Virus record (IMG/VR): IMGVR_UViG_3300025849_000016
Location: 42,705 to 106,704 of that record
Direction: 5' to 3' (one strand)
Length of the DNA stretch: 64,000 nt
Source: a virus
Below the pieces are notes generated by a model. The model was not told the origin of the DNA and did not search any database. It was given only the letters and a program-made list of their open reading frames with translations. Below are positions 29,411 through 40,175 of this stretch, piece by piece. Every line of letters begins with the position of its first letter. The first letter of the stretch is position 1. The position numbers and the translations under genes were made by a program.

Positions 29411-32400
29411 TTAGAAAGTGCCTTCGTCAATTGTGTCTGTCCAAACTGGAACTCCGCTACCGTCAGTTGTAAGTATTTGATTACTTGTTGATGCGTCTGC
29501 ATCTCCTGATGCTGCTGTAACTTGAACATCCCCTGTGCCGTTACCATATAAAATGCCTTTTGATGTTAGTGTGCTTACACCTGTACCACCATGTTCAACT
29601 GCTAGATCACCGCTTGTAACAATGCTGTTAACAGTTAAGTCTTGTACATATAAATCGTTAAACTCTGCATCGCCAGCATTACCACTGAATATTTCGTTTG
29701 AGTTAGTTGAGTCTGGCTTAAATGTAAATCGTCCTGTTGATTCATCATATCCAAAGAATCCAACCTTTGCATCTGTTCCATTGTGCCAAAGGAATTCTAT
29801 ACCTCTGTCTTTCGAATCGTTAATGCTCGGAGCTGTATCACCACCTAAAGTAAACACCGGATCATCAATAGTAACTGTTGTACTATCTACTGTGGTAGTT
29901 GTACCTTGAACAGTTAAGTTACCAGCAATAGTCACTGTACCGCCAACTCCTGCTGTGTCAGGATCAATTATTAATCCGCCTGTAGTAGTACCAATTGTAG
30001 TTCCATTAATAGTAATATCATCAATGTCTGCTTGACCGGTAACATTTAATGTTCCATTTAGTCCTAGTGTGTTGCTTGAGAATGTAAAGTTTGCACTGTC
30101 AATTAATCTACCACCTGTGCCAGCTACTGGCACTCTATGCTGTGTTAGATCTTCTACTACTGATCCTGCTACGGTTGCAACTCCGTCAACATTAATAGTA
30201 CCACTAACTGTAGCATCACCTGTTATAGCAAGTGTATCAGAAGTAAATGTTAAGTTTCCGCTATCTTCTACTTCTCCATTAGTGCCAGCTAGTAAAACCC
30301 TACCATCTGTTAAGTCACTTATTTTAGCTGTTGCTAAAGTAGTTGCGCCTTGCACATTTAGTGTTGTGCTTACATCTAAAGCACCAGTAATATTTGTCGA
30401 ATCTTGTAATTCAATTGTGCCTGATCCATTAGTTCTTAATTCTAAATCAGTTGCACTTACTGTAGTTTGAATTACATTTGTATCAATTAATATATCACCA
30501 ACATCAACTCTGTTTGAATAAGTTGTATCGTTATATAGATCCATCAATGTAGATGAACTTGGCATATGAACCCTTAGTCCGTTATTATACGAACTCATAG
30601 TAGTATCACCTAAGTAAATTGAATTACCATTTAAGTATAGATCATTCCAACGTAAATCTTCAGTACCTAGGTCATATGTATTTGATACACTTGGAACAAT
30701 ATGGCTATCAACTCTACCACCAAATGTAATAGTTTGAGCAGTAGTTGCACCTAAATCAACATTACCATTAACTTGTATATTACCTGTAATTGTTGCTGCG
30801 GCGTCAACAGTTAGCAACGAGCTACTAAATGTAAGCTGTGCAGTATCTTCTACTTCGCCATTACCGCCTGCAATTAAAATACGATCCTCAGTTAAATCAG
30901 TGACAGCTAGAGTTGGAAAACTAGATCCTGATGATGATTCTAATTGTGGTACAGTAAGTGTTGTACCATCAAAAGTAAATCCAGAATCGTCAACTAATGC
31001 ACCGTCTGTTCCGACAAATATAACACGACCTGCTGTTAAATCTGAAACAATTGCACTTGCTAAAGTAGTTTCTCCTGTTACGCCTAATGTACCTGCAATT
31101 GCTGTATCGCCACTTGCAGACGCTACTGTTAGCTTGTTAGCACCAACTACAAAGGTTGTGCCGTCATATGTTAAGTTACTACTACCACTTAGTCTGCCGC
31201 CTGTACTAGGAACAACAATTTGATTGATTGTTAAATCTTCAACAGTTGCTTCGGCTAGTGTTGCCAGTCCGTCTATATCAACAGTGCCGCTTACTGTAGC
31301 ATCACCTGTAATATTTGTGCTATCAAGTAATTCAATTGCACCTGTACCTGCAACACTTAATTCTAAATTAGCATTTGATGCAGTTGTTCTAATTTGGTTA
31401 CCACTAATTGTAATATCATCTAATTCAATAGTATTAGAACCAAATATTGTACCGTTTATAGTAAGTGTTCCATCAACTAGTAAATCGTTTGTTACACTTG
31501 CTATTGCAAGGGCAGTACTAGGTTTAAATGTATCTGCTGCTGCATCATAAATTAGTGCTTGTCCGTCTATTATTCCTGATGTATCAACATCAATTAAGTC
31601 ATTTATGTTCGGAGTTACATTTTCAAATTCTGTACCAAGTGTACCAGCATATGTATATGCAGCTCTTTCAGGGGTTATATAGTTACTTGAATCATAACGT
31701 GCTGATGTTGTAACTCTAAAGTCGTCAATGTTACCATTTATATAACCTTCTAAACCATTTGCTGCTGCTGGGTTACCACCAATGTTCCAATCTGTGGCTG
31801 TTAATTCTCTAGTGTAAGCTGAACTTGCACTTATTGTACCGTTAATGTGTCTATATAGTGTGCCGCCTGTTCTTGTAAAACTTACATAATACCATGTATT
31901 TGGAGTTAAAGATGTTGCTGTTAAAATATTTCCATTACTGTCGGTTACACCAAGTGACCCACTAATTTGAAACGATGTAGTGTCATCTGCAGAGTAAATA
32001 TAACCTGATACACTACTATCATGGTACACCCAAAAATCAATTGTAAAATCACTAGTACCAATTGCTGTTCGTGTTACATTTAGATAAGAATTAGTACCGT
32101 TACCTAAATAACTACCAGTTCCGAATTTTTTAACTGTTTGTGTAATTTTTGCATCACCATTGGCAGTAATTGTGCCAGCAATATTACTTTCATCTAAGAA
32201 TGTTGTAGCATCTTCACTACCATTACTAGGAATTAACAATAATGTGTTTCCGTATGCAGTATCACCAAACGATCCGCCATAGCGTAAATATTGTCCTGGT
32301 TTAATATTTGATATTGAAACATCACCGATACCATCAACACTTGCTGCTGCTAAGTCAGTTGTAAAATCAGCTGTTTTATATGTTGTAACACTAAACACAC

Positions 32401-35400
32401 CTGTGCCACTATCAAACGATAGATCACCGCCTGCACTTACTGCTGCACGTACTCTAGTGTCAGTATAATATTTGTTTGTACCTTCGCTTAAATCAGATGT
32501 GCTATGATTGCTTATATCACTTACAGTGCCAGTAACATCACCAGTTAAGTCACCTATAAATGTCGCAGCAACAAACGTTTCTGTTCCTATAGTCCATCTA
32601 TTATTTGTTTCGTCCCATAGCAATGTAACATTAGTGTCGTCACCACGTTCAATTTCAAGTCCTGCATCTTCAGTTGCACTACCTGTTGCATTTGAATTTA
32701 ATTTAATTGTATTGTCAGCTAAATTAATTTCTTCTGTGTTTACAGTTGTTGTAGATCCACTTACAGTTAAGTTGCCACTAATAACAACATTGCCACTTGC
32801 TGTAACTGTAGCTGCTGTAATATCGTCTGTTGTTAATGTACCAGCTACAGTAACATCATTAAATTCAACATCATCAGATGTTCCTACTGCTTGACCAATA
32901 CTAATTACACCTGTTGCATTATTATATGTTACACCTGTACCGCCACTTAAATCAGCAGAAGTAATATAAGCAGAGCCAGAATTGTCAAATCCTATTTCAC
33001 CTGTTGCACTATTATATGTTATCGGAGATGCTGCTGCACTAATTAATCCACGCACTTCTGCATCTGTACGCTCAGTAAATGATATAACACCAGTTGTGTT
33101 ATTATAATTAATATCACCGCTTGCACTAATTTTTGCTCTTACTTCTGCGGCACTTGGACCTGTATAAGTAAACGCACCAGTAGCAGTATTATATGTCATA
33201 CTTCCGTCGCCGCCGGCATCAGTTAAAGTAATTGCTTGTCTTGCTCTAGCTTGTGTAAAGTATTCGTTAGTAGAACCTTCTGATAAATCGTCAGTTGATT
33301 TATTACCAAAATCAGTATTAAAATCAGATGTTTTATATGTAGTTACACTAAACAAGCCTGTTGCACTATTATATGTTAAGTCGCCACCTGCACTAAAGTT
33401 TCCTCTAATATCTGCTGCACTTGGACCTGTATACGTAAGTGCACCAGTTGAATTATTATATGCAAAAGATCCAAACCCTCCTGCATCAGTAGCACTTATA
33501 CTAGTTCTTGCTCTAGCTTGTGTAAAGTATTGATTAGTAGAACCTTCTGATAAATCGTCGGTGTCAAAATTGCTAATATCACTTACTTGTCCAGTAATGT
33601 TACCAGTAACAGCAGCATAAACTCTGTTAAACTGTGCATCACCTAGTGTTCCAGTAAACACTTCTGAAGTGTTAGTAGCATTTGGTATAAAGCTAAAGCG
33701 CCCTGTACCTTCGTCTAATCCAAAAAATCCTACTTTTGCAGATGTATCCCAGTGTAGGAATTCAATACCTCTGTCTTTACCATCACTTGCACTTAGACCA
33801 CTTATGCCAACTCTTAGTACTGGATCTTCAGTTGTTGTTACAGTTGATTCTACAGTTGTAGTTGTACCTTGGACAGTTAAGTTTCCTGTAACAGTTAGAT
33901 TATTGTCAACACTTACATTTTGATTTGCTGCATCAATTACAATCCCGCCACCTGTTTCACCGTTTGCACGTAGGTAAAGTGTGTTTGATGCGAAAATTCT
34001 AAAGTTATCACTACCGTCATTGTCAAACGCACCAACGTTTGTCATACGTAATCCGCTACCGGTTTGTGCAATACGTAATGTATCTGCTACTGTAAGAGAA
34101 TTGCCTGTGGCATTTGCTGCTATTACACCACTTGCTGTTATAGCTGCGGTAGTTGTTTCACCTGTTACTCCAAGTGTTCCGCCAACTGTAGTATTATTAG
34201 TAACTTCTAATGTGTTGCTCGGTATTAAAACGCTACCTGTACCAGCTGCTTTAAGTTCTAGATCGGTATTTGTATTGTATGTTTCAATAAAATTATCATC
34301 TATACGAATTTGATCTGTTTCAAAAATTGCAGAACTAATTGTACCACTTGCATTAATATCTACACCACTTAGTGTTGCATATGTTAAAGTTCCGCCTGCT
34401 GTAATGTCACCTGTAACAACTAAGTTACGCCCAACTGTTGCATCTCTTGTTAGAATTAAATCATTACTAATTGTTACATCATTTCCTATTGTAACATCAT
34501 CTGGTAAACTAACAGCAATTTTATTATTACTTACTGTTACAGTTATTTCATTAGTAGTTCCTTCAACAGTTAATTGTTCAGTTAATAAGTCAATAGTAGT
34601 TGAATTTGATCCGTCTGTAATATCTAATGTTTCTACTAATGTTGATGTTGAAACACCTGTAACTCTACCGTATTCATCTACAGTTAACACAGGTATAGAA
34701 GTTGCACCTCCATAAGTGCCTGACGGATCAACACTTAATGCATCTAATGCATATGTAACTTCATTGTTTGAAATTGCGCTTGAAAGACCAGTGCCACCTG
34801 TAAATGTTATAGTTTCGCCACCTGCTACTACATCAGTGTTAGACCCGTCACTTAACCCTATACTTGTAGTTATTGACTGTGTTGTTACTGTTGTAATACG
34901 CCCTTGCGCATCAACAGTAATAACTGGAATTGAAGTTGTAGAACCGTATGTTGCTGCTGTTACACCCGAGTTAGGCAATGACAATACAGGAGTACTACTT
35001 TCGCCACTACCGCCTGTTATAGTTATATGTCCAGATGTAGCACTAATTGATTCGATATAATCACCAGTTGTATCTGTACCTAATGCTACACTGTTTGCAC
35101 CTATTGTAAGTGCAACGTTTGATACGTCTGCGCTTCCATCAATACTAAACGATCCAGTTACGTCACCTGTAGCAAAAGTTACTGTTCTAGAATTTTCCCA
35201 AGCACTTGCAGTATCAGCATTACCTGTTACATCTCCTGTTACGTCACCTGTTACATCTCCTGTTACGTCACCTGTAAATGTTGCATTAGTTCCATCAGTG
35301 CCATTTTCTAATATTTTACTAGTACCATTACTTGCAAATATATCACCAATTATACTGCCTGAAAGTTTATTAACACCTAAACTTACTGGTTTATTAAACG

Positions 35401-38400
35401 CAATATGTTGACCTACATGATTCCATACTAAAGTAGCTTCACCGTCAGTACCTAAGTCAATAGTTAGACCTGCACCGTTTGCTGTTGAACTATCAGTTGT
35501 TCCTTTTGCAACAGTTATGTTAATATCATCTACATCAAGTGTTGTACTATTAATAGTAGTTGTGTTGCCATTTACTGTTAGATTGCCTGTAATAACAACA
35601 TTACCACTTGCTGTAACTGTAGATGCAGTAATGTCATCAGTATTTAAAGTACCATTTGCTGTTATGTTATTAAATATAACATTGTCAGTAGTTCCAACAG
35701 CCTGTCCGATTGCAAGTGTAGGTGTAGTACCTTCACCTGTATTGTTTGTTATAGTTACGCCAGTACCAGCAACTAATGATTCTACGTAATCACCGGTTGT
35801 ATCTGTTCCTAATACTAAGTTACCTGGGTTAAATGTAGTTGTAAGACTAACATTTCCTGACCCGTCAAAAGTAACAGTATCTGAAGTTACATCACCTGTT
35901 AAATTAAACGATCTTGCTGTAGCAAGAATTGTTGCAGTGTCGGCGTTACCAGTAACATCGCCAGTTACGTCACCAGTAAATGTTGCATCAGATCCATCAG
36001 TTCCGTTTTCAAGCACTTTACTAGTGCCATTACTTGCAAATACATCACCAGTTAAATTGCCAACAACGTTACCAACTACTGCACCAGTGTGTACGCCAAC
36101 AGTGTCACCTGTAATATCTCCAGTTGCATCTATTGTTGTAAAATTACCTGCTGCTGCTGTTGTTGCACCTATTACACTATTATTAATTGCAACGCCATCA
36201 ATAGTGCCGCCGTTAACGTCAATTGTAGTAAATGTACTTGTGCCTGTAGATGTTACATCACCAGTTACATCACCAGTTAAATCACCAGTTACATCACCAG
36301 TTACATCACCAGTTAAGTCACCAGTAACATCACCTGTAAACGTTGCATCAGTGCCATCTGTACCATTTTCTAATATCTTGCTTGTGCCGTTGTTTGCATA
36401 AACATCACCAACTAAGTCACCAGTAATATCGCCCGTAACTGCACCTTCAAATGTTGCTGCTTTTACAGTTTGATATACAGGAGTTCCTGCTGCATCTTTA
36501 AATTCAAACTTGTCTGTAGTTTCATTCCAAAGTATTTGTACGTCAACAACAGAACCTCTGTTAATAAGTAAACCTGCATCTTGTGTAGGAGCAGTACCTG
36601 CACCTAAATTACTGTTAAGTTCAATTTGATTATCAGCAAGTTTAATTTCTTCTGTGTTGACTGTTGTAGTTGTACCACTTACTGTTAAGTTACCACTAAT
36701 AACAACGTTGCCGCTTGCTGTAACTGTTGCTGCTGTAATGTCGTCTGTTGTTAATGTACCAGCTACAGTAACATCATTAAATTCAACATCATCAGTTGTA
36801 CCTACTGCTTGACCTATTGCAATTGTAGGAGTTGCGCCTTCGCCTGTGTTATTTGTTAGAGTTACGCCAGTACCTGCAACTAGTGATTCAACATAGTCAC
36901 CAACTGTGTCTGTTCCTAGGTCAACACTATTAGCTTGTATTACACTATTAAGAACAACATTTCCAGTGCCGTCAAAACTTATTGGGCTTGCAACAACATC
37001 ACCAGTTATACTAAAGTTTCTTGCAGTTTCTAATGCAGTTGCAGTATCAGCATTACCTGTTACGTCACCTGTAACATCACCTGTAAATGTTGCATCAGTT
37101 CCATCGGTTCCGTTTTCTAGAATTTTTGTTCCGTCATTACTATAAATGTCACCTGTAATATCACCGCTGATTGTAGCAGTAACAATATTATTAATAGCAT
37201 CTACAAGTAATGTACTATCGTCACCAAACACACTACCTTTTACATCACCTAAATGGTAACCTGTAGTATCACCTGTTAAATCACCAGTTACATCACCAGT
37301 TACATTACCTGTTAAATCACCAGTCACATCACCTGTGAACGTTGCATCGGTACCATCAGTGCCACTATCTAAAACAGTAGTACCTCCAGTGGCCTTAACG
37401 TCGCCTTTAAAGAATGCATTTGTACCGTCAGTGCCACTATCTAAAACTGTCTGTCCACCAGTAGATTTAACATCACCTGTTAATGAACCAGCAAATGATG
37501 TAGATGTAATTATGCCACCTGCAGGATTATATGATAATCCGTTATCAACTTCTAATCCGTTTACACCTGTTGAAGAACTATCAGCAAAAACAAGATATAC
37601 ATTTTCGTTTGCAGTTGCATTTGCTGTTATAGTAACTTCAGTTGCACTGTCAGCGTTACCAACTAAGTCAGCTGTAATAGTGCCTGCTGCAAAATCTCCA
37701 CTTGCATCTCTAGATACAATTGTACTAGCAGTATTAGATGCAGTTGCATTTGAAACTATTTCATATTGAACTGCTTCGCCTGCTACTTGTGCAACACTTA
37801 AACCAACACCACTTACAGTAATATCTTCAGCATAATTACCTGTTGTGTCAGTACCTAAAAGAACTGCATTTTCTCCAACTGTAGCTGTCAATGTAACATT
37901 TTGTGAGCCGTTTATTGATACACTACCTACTAAATCTCCACCTAATGTAATGGTTCTAGCAGTAGCCCAAGACCCTGAAGTACCAGTTACATTACCAGTT
38001 ACGTCACCTGTAACATCGCCAACTAAGTCAGCATGTACTGTTCCAAATTGAGCATCTCCAGCATTTCCACTAAAAACTTCTGAATTGTTAACTGCTTCAG
38101 GGATGTAAGTAAACCTTCCCGTGCTGTTATCAAATCCAAAAAATCCTCTTTTTGATGCTGATCCATTATGCCAAAGGAATTCACTACCTCTATCTTTACT
38201 ATCATTTGCTAGTAAACTACTTACACCTAACCGTATAACTGGATCTTCTATTGTCATTACAGTTGTATCAACTGTTGTTGTAGATCCGCTTACTGTTAAA
38301 TTTCCGTCTACAAATAAATCATTACCAACAGTAAGATTTGTTGTAATTTCTACTGTACTAGGAAGTCCTACGGTTACTTTGTTATTTGATACAACAACTT

Positions 38401-40171
38401 CTGTTTCAAGTGCTGTGCCTTCAAATGTAAGTGTATCAGTAAGCAAACTAACAGTATCATTGTTTGTTCCGTCAGTTATACTTAATTGTGTAGCAACATT
38501 AATTTCTTCTGCAAATGTAAGTCTGCCATAATTATCTACAGTAAAGCTAGGTATAGCAGTAGCACTACCATATGTACCAGTGCTAACACTTGTAGTGTTT
38601 AATCCTATTGTAACTGATGCACTTTCTAATCCACTTCCTGATAATACAAGTGTTGCATTTCCGTCATCTGTTATTGTTTCTACGTAGTTACCAGTTGTGT
38701 CATCTCCTAATACTATTGAATCTAATTCAATAGTTGTAGTCAAAATTGCATTTGCAGATCCGTCAAATGATGCTGTACCAGTAACATCGCCTTGTAGTGT
38801 GATATTTCTTGCTGTTGCTAATGCTGTAGCAGTATCTGCGTTACCAACTAAGTCACCTGTAAATGTAGTAAATGTTGCATCAGTTCCAAATAGTGTAGTA
38901 ATGTATCCTTCACTCCAGTATGCACTCGAAGAACCTATGTTTAGTGTGTTGCTACCTGATGGTATTACATCAGATGCTAATACAGCATTTAACGTAATAG
39001 TATCTGAACTTCCATCACCTAATTCTGTATTTCCGCTTACTGTTAATATAGGCGTTGTTATTCCGCCTTGTGATATTTCTAAACCTGTTGAAACAAATCT
39101 AGCAACTTCTGTGCTGTTTATTTCTGCAAGTATAGCATTACCTGCATCAAGTACAATGTTTGTTGCACTTTCTAAAGTCGGAGTACCTGTACCGTCACTT
39201 ATAAAACTTTCAGCTGTAACAGCACCATTTACTTCAAATGTTGTACCGTCCCAAGTTACATCACTACTAGTTGTTAACTCGCCGTTAGCTGATGCAATTA
39301 CAATCCCTTCGTCTGTTAAATCACTAACTTCTAATGATGTAACTTTAACTGCATTTAATATATCTATAATACCAGAGCCACTCGCTGCTAATTCTAAATT
39401 AGCATTAGTATTAAATGTTTCGATTCTATTTCCGTTAATTGCAATTTGATCTAAAGTTAAATTACCATTAGGATCAATACTTACATTATCACCAATATTA
39501 GTAGTACCACCGCCACCAATATTAGTAGTGCCGCCATCGCCTGCACCTATATCTAAATCATCGCCTGGAGGAGTTGTAATTTCAGTGCCGCCATCGCCTC
39601 CGCCAATAGTAATACCACCTATTTGTGTACCACCAGAAGATGATGGACCAAATGTTCCTGTGTATACTGCACCTACAACATATATAACTTTTGATGCAGT
39701 TAGGACACTTGGTAGATTATCTCCTATAAAATGTACTGTACCTGCTTGATAGTCAAAAAACCATTCGTCGCTATTACCAGCACCAACAGCAAATAATTGT
39801 GTACCTGTGCTAGTTGGATCAGCTGCGCTAGGACTATCAACATATACTTTAACATTATATGTAGCACCAAATTCTGTAGGTATCCAATCAGTACTTCCAG
39901 TTAACCATGTACGCCTAGTACTTGCTGTTCCGTCTTCAGTACATTCTACAGCATTAGCACCTGTGTATATTGTTACCGGATTTGAAGTTGTAGTAGGTAT
40001 CGTTGCAGGTATATTAGCACTGTCTCCCCATATCTTATCGCTTCTTATAAGTAAAGGACTTGCTATGGCTTCGTTTGTAGCACCTTTGTTAGATTCAACA
40101 TCTGACTTGCTAACTCCGTATCCTATCTTTTTCCAAAGGTAGTCAATTTTTTGTATATCGCTTATAGCCAT
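29411..40171 (-). CDS. Giant repetitive fibre protein with LamG-like domain (3586 aa)
   Basis: The largest gene here, starting at 40171, 4 bases after the previous stop, with AGAAGG as ribosome binding site. Residues 1-~230 (MAISDIQKIDYLWKKIGYGV; DEWFFDYQAGTVHFIGDNLP) are paralogous to the start of the 2855-residue protein and are probably the attachment domain. The body has tandem VTGD/LTGD/VTGN strings, NGTSKILENGTDG units and LTVSGTTTTVNTEEI blocks. At about residues 2630-2840 a LamG/concanavalin-like jelly roll appears (FTIDFWVYHDSSVSGYIYS, TWYYVSFTRTGG), a fold that often binds carbohydrate. SIYLGDTTMSSYNNGLRVHM and RGIEFLWHNGTDAKVGFFGY segments recur along the chain. The architecture suits a very long trimeric fibre. 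That role is inferred. Confidence 0.83.
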   Translation of the reverse strand: MAISDIQKIDYLWKKIGYGVSKSDVESNKGATNEAIASPLLIRSDKIWGDSANIPATIPTTTSNPVTIYTGANAVECTEDGTASTRRTWLTGSTDWIPTEFGATYNVKVYVDSPSAADPTSTGTQLFAVGAGNSDEWFFDYQAGTVHFIGDNLPSVLTASKVIYVVGAVYTGTFGPSSSGGTQIGGITIGGGDGGTEITTPPGDDLDIGAGDGGTTNIGGGGTTNIGDNVSIDPNGNLTLDQIAINGNRIETFNTNANLELAASGSGIIDILNAVKVTSLEVSDLTDEGIVIASANGELTTSSDVTWDGTTFEVNGAVTAESFISDGTGTPTLESATNIVLDAGNAILAEINSTEVARFVSTGLEISQGGITTPILTVSGNTELGDGSSDTITLNAVLASDVIPSGSNTLNIGSSSAYWSEGYITTLFGTDATFTTFTGDLVGNADTATALATARNITLQGDVTGTASFDGSANAILTTTIELDSIVLGDDTTGNYVETITDDGNATLVLSGSGLESASVTIGLNTTSVSTGTYGSATAIPSFTVDNYGRLTFAEEINVATQLSITDGTNNDTVSLLTDTLTFEGTALETEVVVSNNKVTVGLPSTVEITTNLTVGNDLFVDGNLTVSGSTTTVDTTVMTIEDPVIRLGVSSLLANDSKDRGSEFLWHNGSASKRGFFGFDNSTGRFTYIPEAVNNSEVFSGNAGDAQFGTVHADLVGDVTGDVTGNVTGTSGSWATARTITLGGDLVGSVSINGSQNVTLTATVGENAVLLGTDTTGNYAEDITVSGVGLSVAQVAGEAVQYEIVSNATASNTASTIVSRDASGDFAAGTITADLVGNADSATEVTITANATANENVYLVFADSSSTGVNGLEVDNGLSYNPAGGIITSTSFAGSLTGDVKSTGGQTVLDSGTDGTNAFFKGDVKATGGTTVLDSGTDGTDATFTGDVTGDLTGNVTGDVTGDLTGDTTGYHLGDVKGSVFGDDSTLLVDAINNIVTATISGDITGDIYSNDGTKILENGTDGTDATFTGDVTGDVTGNADTATALETARNFSITGDVVASPISFDGTGNVVLNSVIQANSVDLGTDTVGDYVESLVAGTGVTLTNNTGEGATPTIAIGQAVGTTDDVEFNDVTVAGTLTTDDITAATVTASGNVVISGNLTVSGTTTTVNTEEIKLADNQIELNSNLGAGTAPTQDAGLLINRGSVVDVQILWNETTDKFEFKDAAGTPVYQTVKAATFEGAVTGDITGDLVGDVYANNGTSKILENGTDGTDATFTGDVTGDLTGDVTGDVTGDLTGDVTGDVTSTGTSTFTTIDVNGGTIDGVAINNSVIGATTAAAGNFTTIDATGDITGDTVGVHTGAVVGNVVGNLTGDVFASNGTSKVLENGTDGSDATFTGDVTGDVTGNADTATILATARSFNLTGDVTSDTVTFDGSGNVSLTTTFNPGNLVLGTDTTGDYVESLVAGTGVTITNNTGEGTTPTLAIGQAVGTTDNVIFNNITANGTLNTDDITASTVTASGNVVITGNLTVNGNTTTINSTTLDVDDINITVAKGTTDSSTANGAGLTIDLGTDGEATLVWNHVGQHIAFNKPVSLGVNKLSGSIIGDIFASNGTSKILENGTDGTNATFTGDVTGDVTGDVTGDVTGNADTASAWENSRTVTFATGDVTGSFSIDGSADVSNVALTIGANSVALGTDTTGDYIESISATSGHITITGGSGESSTPVLSLPNSGVTAATYGSTTSIPVITVDAQGRITTVTTQSITTSIGLSDGSNTDVVAGGETITFTGGTGLSSAISNNEVTYALDALSVDPSGTYGGATSIPVLTVDEYGRVTGVSTSTLVETLDITDGSNSTTIDLLTEQLTVEGTTNEITVTVSNNKIAVSLPDDVTIGNDVTISNDLILTRDATVGRNLVVTGDITAGGTLTYATLSGVDINASGTISSAIFETDQIRIDDNFIETYNTNTDLELKAAGTGSVLIPSNTLEVTNNTTVGGTLGVTGETTTAAITASGVIAANATGNSLTVADTLRIAQTGSGLRMTNVGAFDNDGSDNFRIFASNTLYLRANGETGGGIVIDAANQNVSVDNNLTVTGNLTVQGTTTTVESTVTTTEDPVLRVGISGLSASDGKDRGIEFLHWDTSAKVGFFGLDEGTGRFSFIPNATNTSEVFTGTLGDAQFNRVYAAVTGNITGQVSDISNFDTDDLSEGSTNQYFTQARARTSISATDAGGFGSFAYNNSTGALTYTGPSAADIRGNFSAGGDLTYNSATGLFSVTTYKTSDFNTDFGNKSTDDLSEGSTNEYFTQARARQAITLTDAGGDGSMTYNTATGAFTYTGPSAAEVRAKISASGDINYNNTTGVISFTERTDAEVRGLISAAASPITYNSATGEIGFDNSGSAYITSADLSGGTGVTYNNATGVISIGQAVGTSDDVEFNDVTVAGTLTTDDITAATVTASGNVVISGNLTVSGSTTTVNTEEINLADNTIKLNSNATGSATEDAGLEIERGDDTNVTLLWDETNNRWTIGTETFVAATFIGDLTGDVTGTVSDISNHSTSDLSEGTNKYYTDTRVRAAVSAGGDLSFDSGTGVFSVTTYKTADFTTDLAAASVDGIGDVSISNIKPGQYLRYGGSFGDTAYGNTLLLIPSNGSEDATTFLDESNIAGTITANGDAKITQTVKKFGTGSYLGNGTNSYLNVTRTAIGTSDFTIDFWVYHDSSVSGYIYSADDTTSFQISGSLGVTDSNGNILTATSLTPNTWYYVSFTRTGGTLYRHINGTISASSAYTRELTATDWNIGGNPAAANGLEGYINGNIDDFRVTTSARYDSSNYITPERAAYTYAGTLGTEFENVTPNINDLIDVDTSGIIDGQALIYDAAADTFKPSTALAIASVTNDLLVDGTLTINGTIFGSNTIELDDITISGNQIRTTASNANLELSVAGTGAIELLDSTNITGDATVSGTVDIDGLATLAEATVEDLTINQIVVPSTGGRLSGSSNLTYDGTTFVVGANKLTVASASGDTAIAGTLGVTGETTLASAIVSDLTAGRVIFVGTDGALVDDSGFTFDGTTLTVPQLESSSGSSFPTLAVTDLTEDRILIAGGNGEVEDTAQLTFSSSLLTVDAAATITGNIQVNGNVDLGATTAQTITFGGRVDSHIVPSVSNTYDLGTEDLRWNDLYLNGNSIYLGDTTMSSYNNGLRVHMPSSSTLMDLYNDTTYSNRVDVGDILIDTNVIQTTVSATDLELRTNGSGTIELQDSTNITGALDVSTTLNVQGATTLATAKISDLTDGRVLLAGTNGEVEDSGNLTFTSDTLAITGDATVSGTINVDGVATVAGSVVEDLTQHRVPVAGTGGRLIDSANFTFSSNTLGLNGTLNVTGQADIDDITINGTTIGTTTGGLIIDPDTAGVGGTVTIAGNLTVQGTTTTVDSTTVTIDDPVFTLGGDTAPSINDSKDRGIEFLWHNGTDAKVGFFGYDESTGRFTFKPDSTNSNEIFSGNAGDAEFNDLYVQDLTVNSIVTSGDLAVEHGGTGVSTLTSKGILYGNGTGDVQVTAASGDADASTSNQILTTDGSGVPVWTDTIDEGTF
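36253..36336. repeat. Seven-unit 12-base tandem repeat (VTGD/LTGD)
   Basis: Seven consecutive 12-base units of the plus-strand form TTACATCACCAG, with one- or two-base variants, encode alternating Val/Leu-Thr-Gly-Asp on the minus strand. Shorter or more degenerate runs occur near 22280-22347, 35227-35274 and 37268-37335. The unit length is a multiple of three, so slippage would change fibre length without breaking the frame. Confidence 0.85.
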
Positions 40172-40175
40172 TTAA

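Noticed and set aside
36253-36336. CRISPR-like array
   Set aside because: The repeats are 12-base coding units with no spacers, lie in frame inside a fibre gene and have no cas genes nearby.
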